A DNA stretch of 32,844 nt from positions 1 through 32,844 of IMG/VR virus record IMGVR_UViG_3300048011_000006. One strand, given 5' to 3'. The notes beneath the pieces were generated by a model. That model made no database searches. It was not told the origin of the DNA and saw only the letters and a program-made list of their open reading frames with translations. The stretch is from a virus. Made by a program: the position numbers and the translations under genes. Position 1 is the stretch's first letter. Every line of letters begins with the position of its first letter. Below are positions 7,440-15,677 of this stretch, in pieces.

Positions 7440-8143
7440 TGGATGACTTCCCTGAGAAGCCCAAGCGTACCAGACGGAAGACAAACTACAAGGGGTCTGA
7501 GAAGAAGATGACCTCTGGTATTGTCGCAAAGACAACTAAGCAAAAGGAGTTTTTAGATGCCCTTAAAGTATCGTCTCAAGTATTTGTTCTTGGTCCAGCT
7601 GGAACAGGCAAAACTTACGTTACGGCGACATATGCGGCAGACCTCTATACGACTAAGCAAATTGATAAGATCGTTATCACGAGGCCGCATGTGGCGGTGG
7701 GTAAAGAGCTTGGTTTCTTAAAGGGCGACCTGACAGAGAAGACTATGCCTTGGGCATTACCTGTATTAGACGTATTGGAGAAGCATCTTGGCAAGGGTAC
7801 AGTGGAAACAGGGATCAAGAACGGCAACATTGAAATGGCACCTCTTGCACTTATGCGTGGTCGTAGCTTCGATAATGCCTTCATAATCGTCGATGAAACT
7901 CAGAACATCACCACACATGAGTTGAAGATGCTTTTGACCCGTGTAGGGGAAGGAACAACCATCGTACTTAACGGGGATGTTCAGCAGTCAGACTTGAAGG
8001 AAGCGGATGGTCTGTCTAAGGTGATACACTTAGCTAAGAAGTACATGCTTCCAGTCCCCATCATTGAGTTTGGTGTGGAAGACATCATACGATCAGACAT
8101 CACAGCCATGTGGGTTAAAACATTTATGAAGGAGAAGATATGA
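7439..8143 (+). CDS. PhoH-like ATPase
   Basis: A 234-aa P-loop ATPase of the PhoH family, widespread in marine phages. The start is ATG 7439, overlapping the glutaredoxin stop; the frame is open further upstream but that part lies over the glutaredoxin gene. A basic N-terminal tail (about 1-25, many Lys/Arg) precedes the domain. Walker A is GPAGTGKT (52-59), Walker B is VDETQN (151-156), and LNGDVQQSDL (about 177-186) is the sensor region typical of PhoH. The family is related to RNA/DNA helicases and is induced by phosphate starvation in hosts. Its phage role is not established. Confidence 0.93.
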   Translation: MDDFPEKPKRTRRKTNYKGSEKKMTSGIVAKTTKQKEFLDALKVSSQVFVLGPAGTGKTYVTATYAADLYTTKQIDKIVITRPHVAVGKELGFLKGDLTEKTMPWALPVLDVLEKHLGKGTVETGIKNGNIEMAPLALMRGRSFDNAFIIVDETQNITTHELKMLLTRVGEGTTIVLNGDVQQSDLKEADGLSKVIHLAKKYMLPVPIIEFGVEDIIRSDITAMWVKTFMKEKI

Positions 8144-8292
8144 CATTTTACGAAGGTGTAGTCCTAGTTAGCCTAGCCGCCAACGCATACGCCCTCTACA
8201 AGCTAGGTAAGATGGAAGTTGACATAGACACCATGTACCAAGGTTTAGCCATGTGTATGAAAGAGGTTGGTATCTCAGAAGACGAAGAATAA
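8140..8292 (+). CDS. Small 50-aa protein ending the replication operon
   Basis: A 50-aa reading frame starting in an ATGA overlap with PhoH and preceded by AAGGAGAAG, a strong ribosome site. The N-terminal half is hydrophobic (EGVVLVSLAANAYALYKLG), which could form one membrane-associated helix, and the C-terminus is acidic (SEDEE). It ends immediately before the bidirectional terminator. I do not recognise a family. The ribosome site and tight coupling make expression likely. Confidence 0.65.
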   Translation: MTFYEGVVLVSLAANAYALYKLGKMEVDIDTMYQGLAMCMKEVGISEDEE

Positions 8293-8336
8293 AAAAAAGC
8301 CCCCGTACTCCTTAAGTGGAATACGGGGGCTTTTTC
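8291..8336. terminator. Bidirectional intrinsic terminator between convergent operons
   Basis: A GC-rich hairpin with arms AGCCCCCGTA (8298-8307) and TACGGGGGCT (8322-8331), partly extended through the intervening bases, is flanked by an A-run on the left (8291-8298) and a T-run on the right (8331-8335). Each strand therefore sees a stem followed by U residues, so it should stop both the + strand replication operon and the - strand lysis operon, whose last gene ends at 8346. Confidence 0.9.
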
Positions 8337-8345
8337 TATTTTATA

Positions 8346-8693
8346 TTACTTGTTGTAGAACTTAGATATGGACCTAAGACCTATGCTGGCACTCACGATC
8401 CCCCCAAGGGAAACCTGATACCACGTTGGCATAGCCTCAAGTGCAGTAAATCCATCCTGTACTATCTGGTTACCCCAGTCACCACAGAAGGATAGTATAA
8501 GGGGAATAGAGAAAAGTAGAGTTATCCATTCATCCTTCCAGCTGTTTTGAGTAGCCTTGATAGCCTCAATGTCCCAGTCGATCTCACCAGTAAGTTGCTT
8601 CTTTCTGATCTCAGCTTCAGTCAGTTTAACTTGTGTCTTACTGTCGATAACACTTGTGGCTAGTCCAGCTAGGCTAGTTAAAATACTAATCAT
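8346..8693 (-). CDS. Holin, 3TM gene-transfer-agent-like
   Basis: A 115-aa membrane protein. A soluble N-terminal helix of about 55 residues is followed by two clear hydrophobic segments (EWITLLFSIPLILSFCG and WYQVSLGGIVSASIGL). The SWKDEWITLLFSIPLILSF and MPTWYQVSLGGIV elements resemble the holin family known from alphaproteobacterial gene transfer agents. It is the last gene of the lysis cassette, after the M15 endolysin and a spanin-like protein. Start chosen at 8693, in an ATGA overlap with the previous gene and preceded by AGGGAG; an in-frame ATG at 8714 lacks this support. Expected role: form pores that release endolysin. Confidence 0.75.
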   Translation of the reverse strand: MISILTSLAGLATSVIDSKTQVKLTEAEIRKKQLTGEIDWDIEAIKATQNSWKDEWITLLFSIPLILSFCGDWGNQIVQDGFTALEAMPTWYQVSLGGIVSASIGLRSISKFYNK

Positions 8694-8893
8694 TTCTTTT
8701 CGCTCCCTAGCCAAACGGCTATCGTACCAGTCATAGCACCACTAACGACACTAATCATAGCACTCTGCTGGGTACTCAAGTCGTCAAGGCTCATGCCCCA
8801 TTCGATCACACGGATGTACATAACAGTCATCACTAGCATCATAAGTCTGGGCATGATCTTCCAAGCCAGAAGTCTCTCCATTGTTATTGCCAT
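8690..8893 (-). CDS. Small membrane protein of lysis cassette
   Basis: A 67-aa protein with two hydrophobic segments: a Met-rich one (PRLMMLVMTVMYIRVIEW) and SAMISVVSGAMTGTIAVWLG near the C-terminus, separated by a short polar loop (SLDDLSTQQ). Start at 8893 forms TAATG with the stop of the upstream gene and has AGGGAA before it; the ATG at 8899 sits directly on that ribosome site. Its stop overlaps the holin start. The topology fits a second holin or antiholin, but the sequence does not prove a role. Confidence 0.7.
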   Translation of the reverse strand: MAITMERLLAWKIMPRLMMLVMTVMYIRVIEWGMSLDDLSTQQSAMISVVSGAMTGTIAVWLGSEKK

Positions 8894-9369
8894 TACCATT
8901 TCCCTTGTTTCTTACCGAGGAAATAAACCCCCACGCCGAAAATACCAATTCCTGATACCACCACCAGTATGCCCAAAGTCCACTCCAGAATAGTCTGCTT
9001 GATCTCCGCTTTACGATACAGAGTTGCCTGACGATCCTTACGAACTTGAGCTTCAATCTTAAGAAGTTCGTCCCAAGCCGACTGACCATAAGCAAACTGA
9101 ATATACTGCTTAATTTCAGCACGAAGAGCCTCCGCTTGTTTCTTCTTAGCAAAGATGTCCATTGCACTTGGACCGGGGCTTCCTAGTAAGATAGCATACC
9201 AAGGTTGATCCTCAGCCCTATTATGTGCAAAGTTAATGTCAGAGATAGCCCCAGCAAACTTAGCTAGATCACTGGAGATACCACCGATGTCCTTACCTAG
9301 CTGTATCCCACGTTTAATGGCTGATACGGCTGTCTGAGCGGCAGCAAATGCTGTAAATGGGTCTATCAT
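8893..9369 (-). CDS. Conserved phage protein with C-terminal membrane helix
   Basis: A 158-aa protein. The N-terminus (MIDPFTAFAAAQTAVSAIKR) is a small-residue-rich helix found in a recurrent family of marine phage proteins next to lysis genes. The middle (about 65-125) is a charged helical region, and residues 131-150 (LGILVVVSGIGIFGVGVYFL) are one transmembrane helix ending in a basic tail. It is coupled by overlaps to genes on both sides (ATGA upstream, TAATG downstream). I infer a membrane-anchored lysis or exit accessory; no enzymatic motif is visible. Confidence 0.72.
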   Translation of the reverse strand: MIDPFTAFAAAQTAVSAIKRGIQLGKDIGGISSDLAKFAGAISDINFAHNRAEDQPWYAILLGSPGPSAMDIFAKKKQAEALRAEIKQYIQFAYGQSAWDELLKIEAQVRKDRQATLYRKAEIKQTILEWTLGILVVVSGIGIFGVGVYFLGKKQGKW

Positions 9370-9539
9370 TTGAACTTAACCTCTATAGGACACACATAGT
9401 TATGGCTTACCCTGTAAACCCTGTCGTACCAAAGACCATTCTTAGTGGCACCGCAATCGTAGTAGCAGTATTGAAACAACTGATTACCACCAGTCGTCCA
9501 AGCATGTCCGAAGGAAACAAACACCAATACACATAGCAT
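9366..9539 (-). CDS. Short exported Cys-containing protein
   Basis: A 57-aa reading frame easy to miss because of its size. It begins with a hydrophobic stretch ending in GHA-W (residues 1-14), which looks like a short signal peptide. The remaining part has three Cys (25, 29, 50) and many aromatic residues (FQYCYYDCG, GLWYDRVYRV), typical of a small disulphide-bonded periplasmic protein. The start has AAAGGG upstream; the stop overlaps the next gene as ATGA. Lying right after a spanin-like inner-membrane protein, it could serve as the outer partner, but it lacks a lipobox. Confidence 0.62.
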   Translation of the reverse strand: MLCVLVFVSFGHAWTTGGNQLFQYCYYDCGATKNGLWYDRVYRVSHNYVCPIEVKFK

Positions 9540-9549
9540 TACTTACCCT

Positions 9550-9843
9550 TTACCTCTGTCTGAGCAGTGTCTCTAAATGTTTGATTGTTGCGTTAGCCTC
9601 AGCCAATGACGCCTTCATATCTGACATTTCAAGCAATAGCGTCTCCTTGTCTGAAATTACTTTGTCTAGCTTTTCCGACAGACGCTCAACTTGTTCGCGT
9701 AGGGTGTCGTTAAACTCAGCTGACTTGGCATCGTCCTTGAGTGACTTCTCGTGTGATTGTTTTGCCCGAAGGGTCAGAAACCCCCATAAGCCAGCGGAAC
9801 CTATAACTGCTATTAGTATAGGCGTAATTTCTTCAAGTGTCAT
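9550..9843 (-). CDS. Inner-membrane spanin-like coiled-coil protein
   Basis: A 97-aa protein with one N-terminal transmembrane helix (about 7-25, ITPILIAVIGSAGLWGFLTL) and a long charged coiled coil covering the remainder (heptad Leu and Val, many Lys/Glu). That arrangement, together with a place just downstream of the endolysin gene, fits an i-spanin, which bridges the inner membrane and periplasm during lysis of Gram-negative hosts. It overlaps the upstream gene by 11 nt. The call rests on topology and context, as spanins are poorly conserved in sequence. Confidence 0.6.
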   Translation of the reverse strand: MTLEEITPILIAVIGSAGLWGFLTLRAKQSHEKSLKDDAKSAEFNDTLREQVERLSEKLDKVISDKETLLLEMSDMKASLAEANATIKHLETLLRQR

Positions 9844-10306
9844 CCCTACTAAACCTTCTCTTCTCTAGTATTTGTCTGTTTGTTAGGTCTGCAAGATAGA
9901 TGGCGTGTAGTGTCATCCAGATTAAAGCGGAAGCATGAAACCAGTCAGAAGAGGAGTGACCAGCCATTTGCCTAGTACTCATTCCGTCAAGGGTCATAAC
10001 GTGGTAAACAGGTTGCACTACATGGGGTTCATGGGTTAAGAACACGACCATGATATAAGCCGACACAACTACATCAAGTAGAAGTACCGACCTCAGTATG
10101 GTGGGACTGCACCACACAGTTACAGGCACGACAGAGAGACTGATAAGACCCCAAGCAATTAGTAGCTCCGCAGGGAAGCACATATCACACACGCCTTGAA
10201 ACATACCTGCCATCAGTACGCCCCAGAAGGCATAGGTCAGCATCTGCGCAGGTCCGTTAGCTCTCATCACCTTTTGATAGGTGTTCTTTAATCCAATACC
10301 GCCCAT
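9833..10306 (-). CDS. Multi-pass membrane protein, unknown function
   Basis: A 157-aa protein with about four hydrophobic segments: roughly 22-40, 46-65, 70-90 and 122-140, with a basic C-terminus (NRQILEKRRFSRDD). I do not recognise a family. It lies between the endolysin and the spanin-like gene, so it could be another holin or a membrane protein that modifies the infected cell. AAGGA lies 10 nt upstream of the ATG at 10306; the Met at residue 14 is a possible alternative start. Confidence 0.68.
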   Translation of the reverse strand: MGGIGLKNTYQKVMRANGPAQMLTYAFWGVLMAGMFQGVCDMCFPAELLIAWGLISLSVVPVTVWCSPTILRSVLLLDVVVSAYIMVVFLTHEPHVVQPVYHVMTLDGMSTRQMAGHSSSDWFHASALIWMTLHAIYLADLTNRQILEKRRFSRDDT

Positions 10307-10311
10307 TACAA

Positions 10312-10737
10312 CTACGTCCTTGGTATTTCAAAGTGTGGTAGGTCATAGAACTTGCCATCGTATGCTGACACAAGCTCTTCGGCTGTTCCTTCCCACTCAC
10401 GCAGGTCTTTCACTCTCCAGTTACCACCCCAGCGCAAGGCTATGTCTTCGTCCTTACACGCTTGGATAACTGCATCAGCTACTGGATAGAAGTCTTCAAA
10501 TTCCCACGACACAGGGTGGGGTACTAAGTCGATAGCATCTCCAGTTATGTGTCGTGACTTCATTGTCTGTGACTTGCCAGATTTGAACAACTCACGTTGA
10601 CGGACCTCAGATCGAATACCTTCGATGATGGAGAAGTCCTTAGTGCTAATCTCAATGGCACGTTTCATAACTTGTACCATGTCAGGGTTTACACCTGAGA
10701 GCCTCTGTAAGCTACGCTTACCGAATTTGTAGGTCAT
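10312..10737 (-). CDS. Endolysin: M15-family L-alanyl-D-glutamate peptidase
   Basis: A 141-aa peptidoglycan peptidase that degrades the host wall at lysis. The zinc-binding SRHITGDAID motif gives H63 and D70, and DLPHFE gives the third ligand H135 with D132 as likely catalytic base, matching the arrangement in the T5 endolysin and VanY-like enzymes. There is no signal peptide, so a holin is needed for release, and a holin-like gene lies downstream in the same cassette. AGGAG sits 5 nt before the ATG. Length is typical for single-domain phage M15 endolysins. Confidence 0.92.
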   Translation of the reverse strand: MTYKFGKRSLQRLSGVNPDMVQVMKRAIEISTKDFSIIEGIRSEVRQRELFKSGKSQTMKSRHITGDAIDLVPHPVSWEFEDFYPVADAVIQACKDEDIALRWGGNWRVKDLREWEGTAEELVSAYDGKFYDLPHFEIPRT

Positions 10738-10745
10738 AAGAACTC

Positions 10746-11444
10746 CTAAAACTTGATGCAGTAAAGCAATGCTACGTTGCGCGGTCTGTTTTCGTCTGCT
10801 GTTGGCACCACCGTTGACGCATCAAATGTGTATTTACCCGCTGTACTTTGGCCGCCATCTGCACCACCCCCTTGGCCCCCAATAACAGTGAAAGCTCCAG
10901 TCGCCGCTTGGGGTTTTGACGCTACGAGAGTACCTTCAATGTTACGGATAGCATCTCCCTGAGCCGACCCAAATGTACGTCCAGTATCTGCACCCCTGCC
11001 ATCATCCCAACCACGGACAAACTCACCTCGTAAGTCTGGTACCTTAAATGTAGTAGAGCCGTCACCAGAGCCGTATGTAGTCCCAACGACAGTAAACAAG
11101 CCACTATAGGTTGTACGAGAAACAGTGGAACCGTCACAAGCCAACCAACCCGTGGGAGCTACGTTCATTGCAAACGTGTTTACTGCCCCTACAGGTACAG
11201 CGTTGACAGGTTCAAATCTACTAGCGCCTTGGTCTAAGTTAGCCACCTCAATCCAAGCAGTGTTGTTTTCATTCCTGATGTACAATTTATTATTAGATGA
11301 ATCATACCACCACATATTAGCGTATGGGGTAGACGGGGCCGAAGCCCCGCTGTTGTTTGTAACTAAAGACTGTAGCGCATTGTTGATGTCGGATCGTGCG
11401 CTACTAGCCGTTTGGTTAGCGATTGTAAAGTCATGTTGTGACAT
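10746..11444 (-). CDS. Tail fibre protein with collar domain
   Basis: A 232-aa virion protein. The start is ATG 11444, 4 nt after the tail-hub stop and preceded by GGAG. The N-terminal 60 residues are helical and Asn/Ser-rich. The second half carries the phage tail collar domain: GTVNTFAM-like entry strand, APTGWLACDGS (about 99-109), TYSGLFTVVGTTYG, FKVPDLRGEFVRGWDDG (about 136-152) and RPRNVALLYCIKF at the C-terminus. Such proteins tip or join fibres at the tail end. The gene lies between the tail hub and the endolysin, a common place for a receptor-binding component. Confidence 0.88.
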   Translation of the reverse strand: MSQHDFTIANQTASSARSDINNALQSLVTNNSGASAPSTPYANMWWYDSSNNKLYIRNENNTAWIEVANLDQGASRFEPVNAVPVGAVNTFAMNVAPTGWLACDGSTVSRTTYSGLFTVVGTTYGSGDGSTTFKVPDLRGEFVRGWDDGRGADTGRTFGSAQGDAIRNIEGTLVASKPQAATGAFTVIGGQGGGADGGQSTAGKYTFDASTVVPTADENRPRNVALLYCIKF

Positions 11445-11448
11445 ATGT

Positions 11449-14157
11449 TTAATACTCCACTGTAGCACTAAGTGCTGTTATGTTCGGGGTTACTTTTGCA
11501 TTAGTGTTTGAGAGGGTTGCTCTGAACTGTATATAACGACCAACCACTTCACCAGAAGCCACTACCCACTGTGCGCTAGACAAACCAGCTACTGTAGTTG
11601 CAGCCTTAGCTTGTAGGACAACAGAGAAGTCAGCAAAGTCGGCTGTCTCGTCTGTCCATGTATCCCAGTTATCAGGCCATGTGTCCCAGTTGTTAGGTAT
11701 AGAATCCCAGTTGATTTCTCCACTAACAGCATCAAGATGTTTACGGGAAACTGTTACGGCAGAGGACAATCTGACTGTACGGGAAGTACCTACATCAAAG
11801 TAGTCGTTACCATCGTGGTCAAAGCTGTATGTACCAGTAGACCCAGCGGTTGAGTAACTAGCCATGAACAAAGCGCCACCAGATACCGTAAGGTTACTCT
11901 TAGAGCCACTAAACGAGGGACTTTCAGTGTGGGTTACACTGTTACCAAGTTGAGGTAGCTCAGAGGGATCAACAGTCGTTGTAGCAGCAGCTGCACTCTC
12001 GTTACCAGTCTTGTCAACTGACGACACAAAGAACTTACCTGCAAGTGCTGGGTAGGAAATTGATGTCGCTGGTCTAGCAACTTTGTCCACTACAAGCTGA
12101 ACAGAAGCATCCCCAAAGTCGTCTGAGGTAGTAGATGAGTAATAGACTTTATAGTGAGACAAGTCAAGGTCACTAACAGCAGGCCAGTTAAAGAAGATAG
12201 TACCCCCCGATAGTAAATGGGATAGTGAACTAGGCTCAGATGGTGGCGTAGTATCCGCAGTAAGGTTATATGTTGTAGTTACTGTGGTCCCCTTATAACC
12301 AAGGGCGTTAACTGGTGTAACTGAGATAGTGTAATTGATAGCCCCTTGGTTGATCTGAGGTGCGTCAACACCAACAATCTCGAACCTACCAGCTGAGTTG
12401 CCCTCGTTAACAAGGATTGTCTGACCAACAGAACTGAAGTTGGCATCTGAGGTCTTCTTGTACTTAAGGATAACTGAGTCTACCCTTTCGATAGCACTAC
12501 TGTTTACCTGCACCACAAGTACGTTAACTACGTTCTCGTTGACCTCACGGTACTCCTGACTAACTGTAACACCGATGCTTGGTACATCATAGTACTTCAG
12601 TAGGGTTGAGTTGTTAGATACAATAGCCTGTTCATCTGCAACTGTAAACCCAAAGGCAGCTTGGCTACTCTCACGAAGTTGAAGGTTAACACGAAGGTCT
12701 AGGTTTTCTGGGTCAGGGTTAAGTCTCCAACCTATAACCTCAAATGTCTTCTCGTCACCTACACCCCATCCGTAACGCTCGTTACGAAACTTAACAAAGT
12801 CCCCCACCTCAACATCCAGAGCCTCTAACCCAAAGTCAGCAGACAAGGAGATTTGCTCTCTACTACGGAACAGCATTTGTTTTGCTAGTCTTTGTGCAGC
12901 AAAGTTGTTTGTGGTGTAAGGAAGAGCTAAGTCAAGCGGTGTCTCTACATCGTTATCCTCAGCCAAGAAAGTAGCAGAGGCAACAGCTGGGTAGTCAGCA
13001 CTAATCCAATCTTGGTCTTTGTCGATGAACGTGCCAGTTACCTTGTTGAAGTTATCCCTAGAGGAAACTCTAGTGTCAAGTGAAATGCCAGACCTAAGAT
13101 CATCTAGTGTGAACGTCTTGGTTGGAGTAGTAAACTCACCAGCATACAACTTCCACATACCAGCACCCCAAAATAGAGTGCCACCACATGAAGTCATCAT
13201 CTGTTCGAGTACAGTCCGTATAGGTTGGTTTAGGTTTACAACACCGTTGATTGTGTATTGCTCAGTACCATCCGATAGAATGTCAGTCTGGTCACAGACA
13301 TCAGCAGCTGCCTCAAAGGTAGTATAGTCGATGTTGTCACTATCATCGTTCATGCCGTAGCTAGATGTCAAGTAATCCTTGATAACCCAAGCAGCATTGT
13401 TAGAGTACGCAGCCGATTGATCTACACCAGATACAGTCTTAACAACCTTCTTGCCCTTAACAACAGCTGTCACTACTGGTAGACCGTTTACAAAGGCGTC
13501 TTGGTCGTAAGTAAAACGACAATACAGGTAAGCTAATCCTTTACCCACAAAGCTGCTAGTAGCAGATGTCTCTGAGATAAGAGTGCTGGCAAGTGTACTT
13601 GAGCTATTAGCAAAGGTGTCGTCCACATCTGTCTGGTCACCGAGGTGTTTGTATATCTTTACAAAGCCGCTGTATGGTGCAGAGGTAACATCCTCGTTAG
13701 ACATAGTAACGACTTCATCGTTTAGGTAGATGTCGCCAATCTCTTCTACTTCGTGTGCAGCCAGTACAATGATCTGATGCAGTATCTTGTTGTTGCCCCC
13801 AGTGGACTCAACGAAAGTAACTGTACCACCCTTACGGATTTGACCGTAGACAACCTGTGCAGGTTCTGTAGCACCCTTACCGTTAACCAGAAGTCCACCA
13901 CTACCCGCAGCTGAACCAAAGTCAGGCTCAGGTGCAAGTGCGGTTAGGAGGGCTGAGGTAACAAGTGTAGTAGCAATGTAACCCACCGCCAAGTAACCAA
14001 AGGCTGCGAGACCCGCTGTAGCAGCAACAGCTGTACCAGCCGCAGCGTATCCAACACCGTTTACGATCATATAGCCAATAGTAGCTGGGTCACGAGGTAC
14101 TCTATCCCAAGAGTTCCAGTCCCGTACTGTTAGGCTACCTAATTTATATCTTGACAT
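11449..14157 (-). CDS. Tail tip/central hub protein, lambda J-like
   Basis: A 902-aa tail-tip attachment protein, the largest gene product here. The N-terminus has a long hydrophobic Ala/Gly-rich stretch (about 29-75) seen in this class of J proteins, then the conserved VVYGQIRKGGTVTFVES region (about 104-120). The hub domains run to about 520. A fibronectin type III-like domain follows TPPSEPSSL (about 640-730), and near 816-836 there is an unusual Trp-rich run (NWDSIPNNWDTWPDNWDTW). The C-terminal beta region probably contacts the receptor or joins the next fibre protein. The gene follows K-like and L-like genes, as in lambda. Confidence 0.9.
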   Translation of the reverse strand: MSRYKLGSLTVRDWNSWDRVPRDPATIGYMIVNGVGYAAAGTAVAATAGLAAFGYLAVGYIATTLVTSALLTALAPEPDFGSAAGSGGLLVNGKGATEPAQVVYGQIRKGGTVTFVESTGGNNKILHQIIVLAAHEVEEIGDIYLNDEVVTMSNEDVTSAPYSGFVKIYKHLGDQTDVDDTFANSSSTLASTLISETSATSSFVGKGLAYLYCRFTYDQDAFVNGLPVVTAVVKGKKVVKTVSGVDQSAAYSNNAAWVIKDYLTSSYGMNDDSDNIDYTTFEAAADVCDQTDILSDGTEQYTINGVVNLNQPIRTVLEQMMTSCGGTLFWGAGMWKLYAGEFTTPTKTFTLDDLRSGISLDTRVSSRDNFNKVTGTFIDKDQDWISADYPAVASATFLAEDNDVETPLDLALPYTTNNFAAQRLAKQMLFRSREQISLSADFGLEALDVEVGDFVKFRNERYGWGVGDEKTFEVIGWRLNPDPENLDLRVNLQLRESSQAAFGFTVADEQAIVSNNSTLLKYYDVPSIGVTVSQEYREVNENVVNVLVVQVNSSAIERVDSVILKYKKTSDANFSSVGQTILVNEGNSAGRFEIVGVDAPQINQGAINYTISVTPVNALGYKGTTVTTTYNLTADTTPPSEPSSLSHLLSGGTIFFNWPAVSDLDLSHYKVYYSSTTSDDFGDASVQLVVDKVARPATSISYPALAGKFFVSSVDKTGNESAAAATTTVDPSELPQLGNSVTHTESPSFSGSKSNLTVSGGALFMASYSTAGSTGTYSFDHDGNDYFDVGTSRTVRLSSAVTVSRKHLDAVSGEINWDSIPNNWDTWPDNWDTWTDETADFADFSVVLQAKAATTVAGLSSAQWVVASGEVVGRYIQFRATLSNTNAKVTPNITALSATVEY

Positions 14158-14563
14158 TTGGCCCCCAAGAACTTTGTACGTCTTCTGCGTTTAATTTGAT
14201 TAGGCCATCTCTACTAAGGAACACACAACGTGAACCTAGAGAGATGCCCATAGCAACTCCAATCATCCACCTCTGACTTCTCTCAGTGGTAACTAGGGAG
14301 CCTAGAACTGGTCTGTCGTAGGGCATAAGCCTTGATCTAAGGGCTGCATCAATGCCGCCAAACCTAAATGACTTCCTTAGCTCACCTCTTCTCATGGGCT
14401 TACCTTCGATCATGTATTTACCTAACCAATCGTCAGCCCACCCTTGTCCGTACATAGCTTTCCAAGCGCCATTAGTAAAAGTGAAGCAATCATGCACACC
14501 CCATTCAAAGGGTACATCACAGACTTCCTCAAGGTAGTCGTTTAACCTGCTGATCTTCCCCAT
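14144..14563 (-). CDS. Tail-tip assembly protein with NlpC/P60-like Cys motif (lambda K-like)
   Basis: A 139-aa protein. The motif WGVHDCF (21-27) has the Cys nucleophile C26, typical of papain-like NlpC/P60 or DUF6950-type tail proteins. A downstream His (the usual second catalytic residue) is not obvious, so activity is uncertain. Position between the L-like and J-like genes is that of lambda K, thought to help the tail tip pass or cut peptidoglycan. It overlaps the upstream gene by 22 nt and the hub gene by 14 nt. Confidence 0.8.
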   Translation of the reverse strand: MGKISRLNDYLEEVCDVPFEWGVHDCFTFTNGAWKAMYGQGWADDWLGKYMIEGKPMRRGELRKSFRFGGIDAALRSRLMPYDRPVLGSLVTTERSQRWMIGVAMGISLGSRCVFLSRDGLIKLNAEDVQSSWGPNVKI

Positions 14564-15093
14564 GCTACTTGTTGATCCTGTATGTCTTGCACAAAGGAAA
14601 AGAAGCTGTCTCCACTGTATCGGGCTTTGTGGCTCTCATCTGTGTATCTCCAATTTCGGGAACGCTCCAGTTCGACTAGCTTACTTTCGATAGTAAGGGC
14701 GACAGTAGCTGCTTCGGGTTCGTCTGAGAGTTGCATGGTGTCCATGAAGCCACTAAAGATTTCTACTACTGGGGTGACACTCTGTTCACCTAAGTAGACT
14801 TTAGCTCTGCGCCTCTGGTATGGTTCTTGTAGGGCCAATGAGATGATAGAACTATCAAGACCTGTCAGGGTTAACATCATTGCCTTGGCAGATAGGTCTC
14901 CGACTTCCTCAGCGGCTGCTATGTTAAGCAAAGAGCCTGTACCTATGTAGGTCTCCCCACCGATAGTTCTGTCGCCCAGACCCGTCCAGAACCTTAGTGT
15001 AGAGCTATCGAAGAACAACTCTACAGCATAGTATGGGTTGACTAAGTTACCAGTAAGGGCTGTAAGTAGCCCACTATCTATTGTACGGCTCAT
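14542..15093 (-). CDS. Tail-tip protein, lambda L / DUF2163-like
   Basis: A 183-aa minor tail protein. The N-terminal part (VNPYYAVELFFDSSTLRFWTGLGD, described here only by its key residues) and the TYIGTGSLLNI segment resemble the tail-tip proteins encoded between M- and K-like genes in siphoviruses and gene transfer agents. The middle contains repeated beta strands (VYLGEQ, EIFSGFMDTMQL). No Cys-rich cluster, as in lambda L, is visible. GGAGG lies 7 nt before the ATG, which overlaps the preceding stop by 4 nt. Family name is tentative; the tail-tip role is well supported by synteny. Confidence 0.78.
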   Translation of the reverse strand: MSRTIDSGLLTALTGNLVNPYYAVELFFDSSTLRFWTGLGDRTIGGETYIGTGSLLNIAAAEEVGDLSAKAMMLTLTGLDSSIISLALQEPYQRRRAKVYLGEQSVTPVVEIFSGFMDTMQLSDEPEAATVALTIESKLVELERSRNWRYTDESHKARYSGDSFFSFVQDIQDQQVAWGRSAG

Positions 15094-15677
15094 CCTACAA
15101 CCTCCGTAGCACCAAACGAGATACCAAAGAAACTTGCGTTGTCAACAGACCAAGCTGTTTCGTTAGCAGCAAGACGGAACAAACCAGATGCGCTAGATAG
15201 GTTAACAACCTCAGATGTACGATCCTTACGCAGCTTAGGCCAAACCTCAAGTGTGCCATCACCATCTTGGTCAACTAAGACCTTGTGTAGTGTCGCATCA
15301 GAAGCAGCACCAATCTGAATGTAGTCGCCAGCCTTTAGTGTACCTGTCATAACAACGGTCAAGCTATCGTCTCCAGCTAACCCTGTAACCGTAGCGGAGG
15401 TAGCAGTACCCCTAGCTGACCTAGCAGATGGATCGTAGAGCAAGAACGTACCAGCACGACCCTTAAGTGACATCAGGAACGACACCCAAGATTCAGCATC
15501 GTCCCTGTTCATAGGTGGCAAGGTTACATCGGCTTCCCACATCTGACCATCGTAGGAATGTGTCTGTTGCTTGTATGTGAACGGGGACATAGAGACAGCA
15601 ACTGTGTTCTTAGCCCTTAGTTCGATACTAGCCATACCTACGTTTGTAGGCAGTGAGAGTGGGTATGAGATAGCCAT
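15090..15677 (-). CDS. Minor tail protein, lambda M / distal-tail-like
   Basis: A 195-aa protein directly downstream of the tape measure gene (TAATG overlap). The N-terminus YPLSLPTN followed by IELRAKNTVAVSMSPFT and a WEADVTLPPM segment is typical of small distal tail proteins that cap the tail tube. The centre (about 100-150) is beta-rich and Gly/Asp-rich (GAASDATLHKVLVDQDGDG). It probably forms the ring that joins tube and tip. The precise family is not certain. Confidence 0.8.
   Translation of the reverse strand: MAISYPLSLPTNVGMASIELRAKNTVAVSMSPFTYKQQTHSYDGQMWEADVTLPPMNRDDAESWVSFLMSLKGRAGTFLLYDPSARSARGTATSATVTGLAGDDSLTVVMTGTLKAGDYIQIGAASDATLHKVLVDQDGDGTLEVWPKLRKDRTSEVVNLSSASGLFRLAANETAWSVDNASFFGISFGATEVVG

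Noticed and set aside
9581-9868. A + strand frame opposite the spanin-like gene
   Set aside because: It is a Ser-rich shadow of the coiled-coil gene, without ribosome site, in a region transcribed on the - strand.
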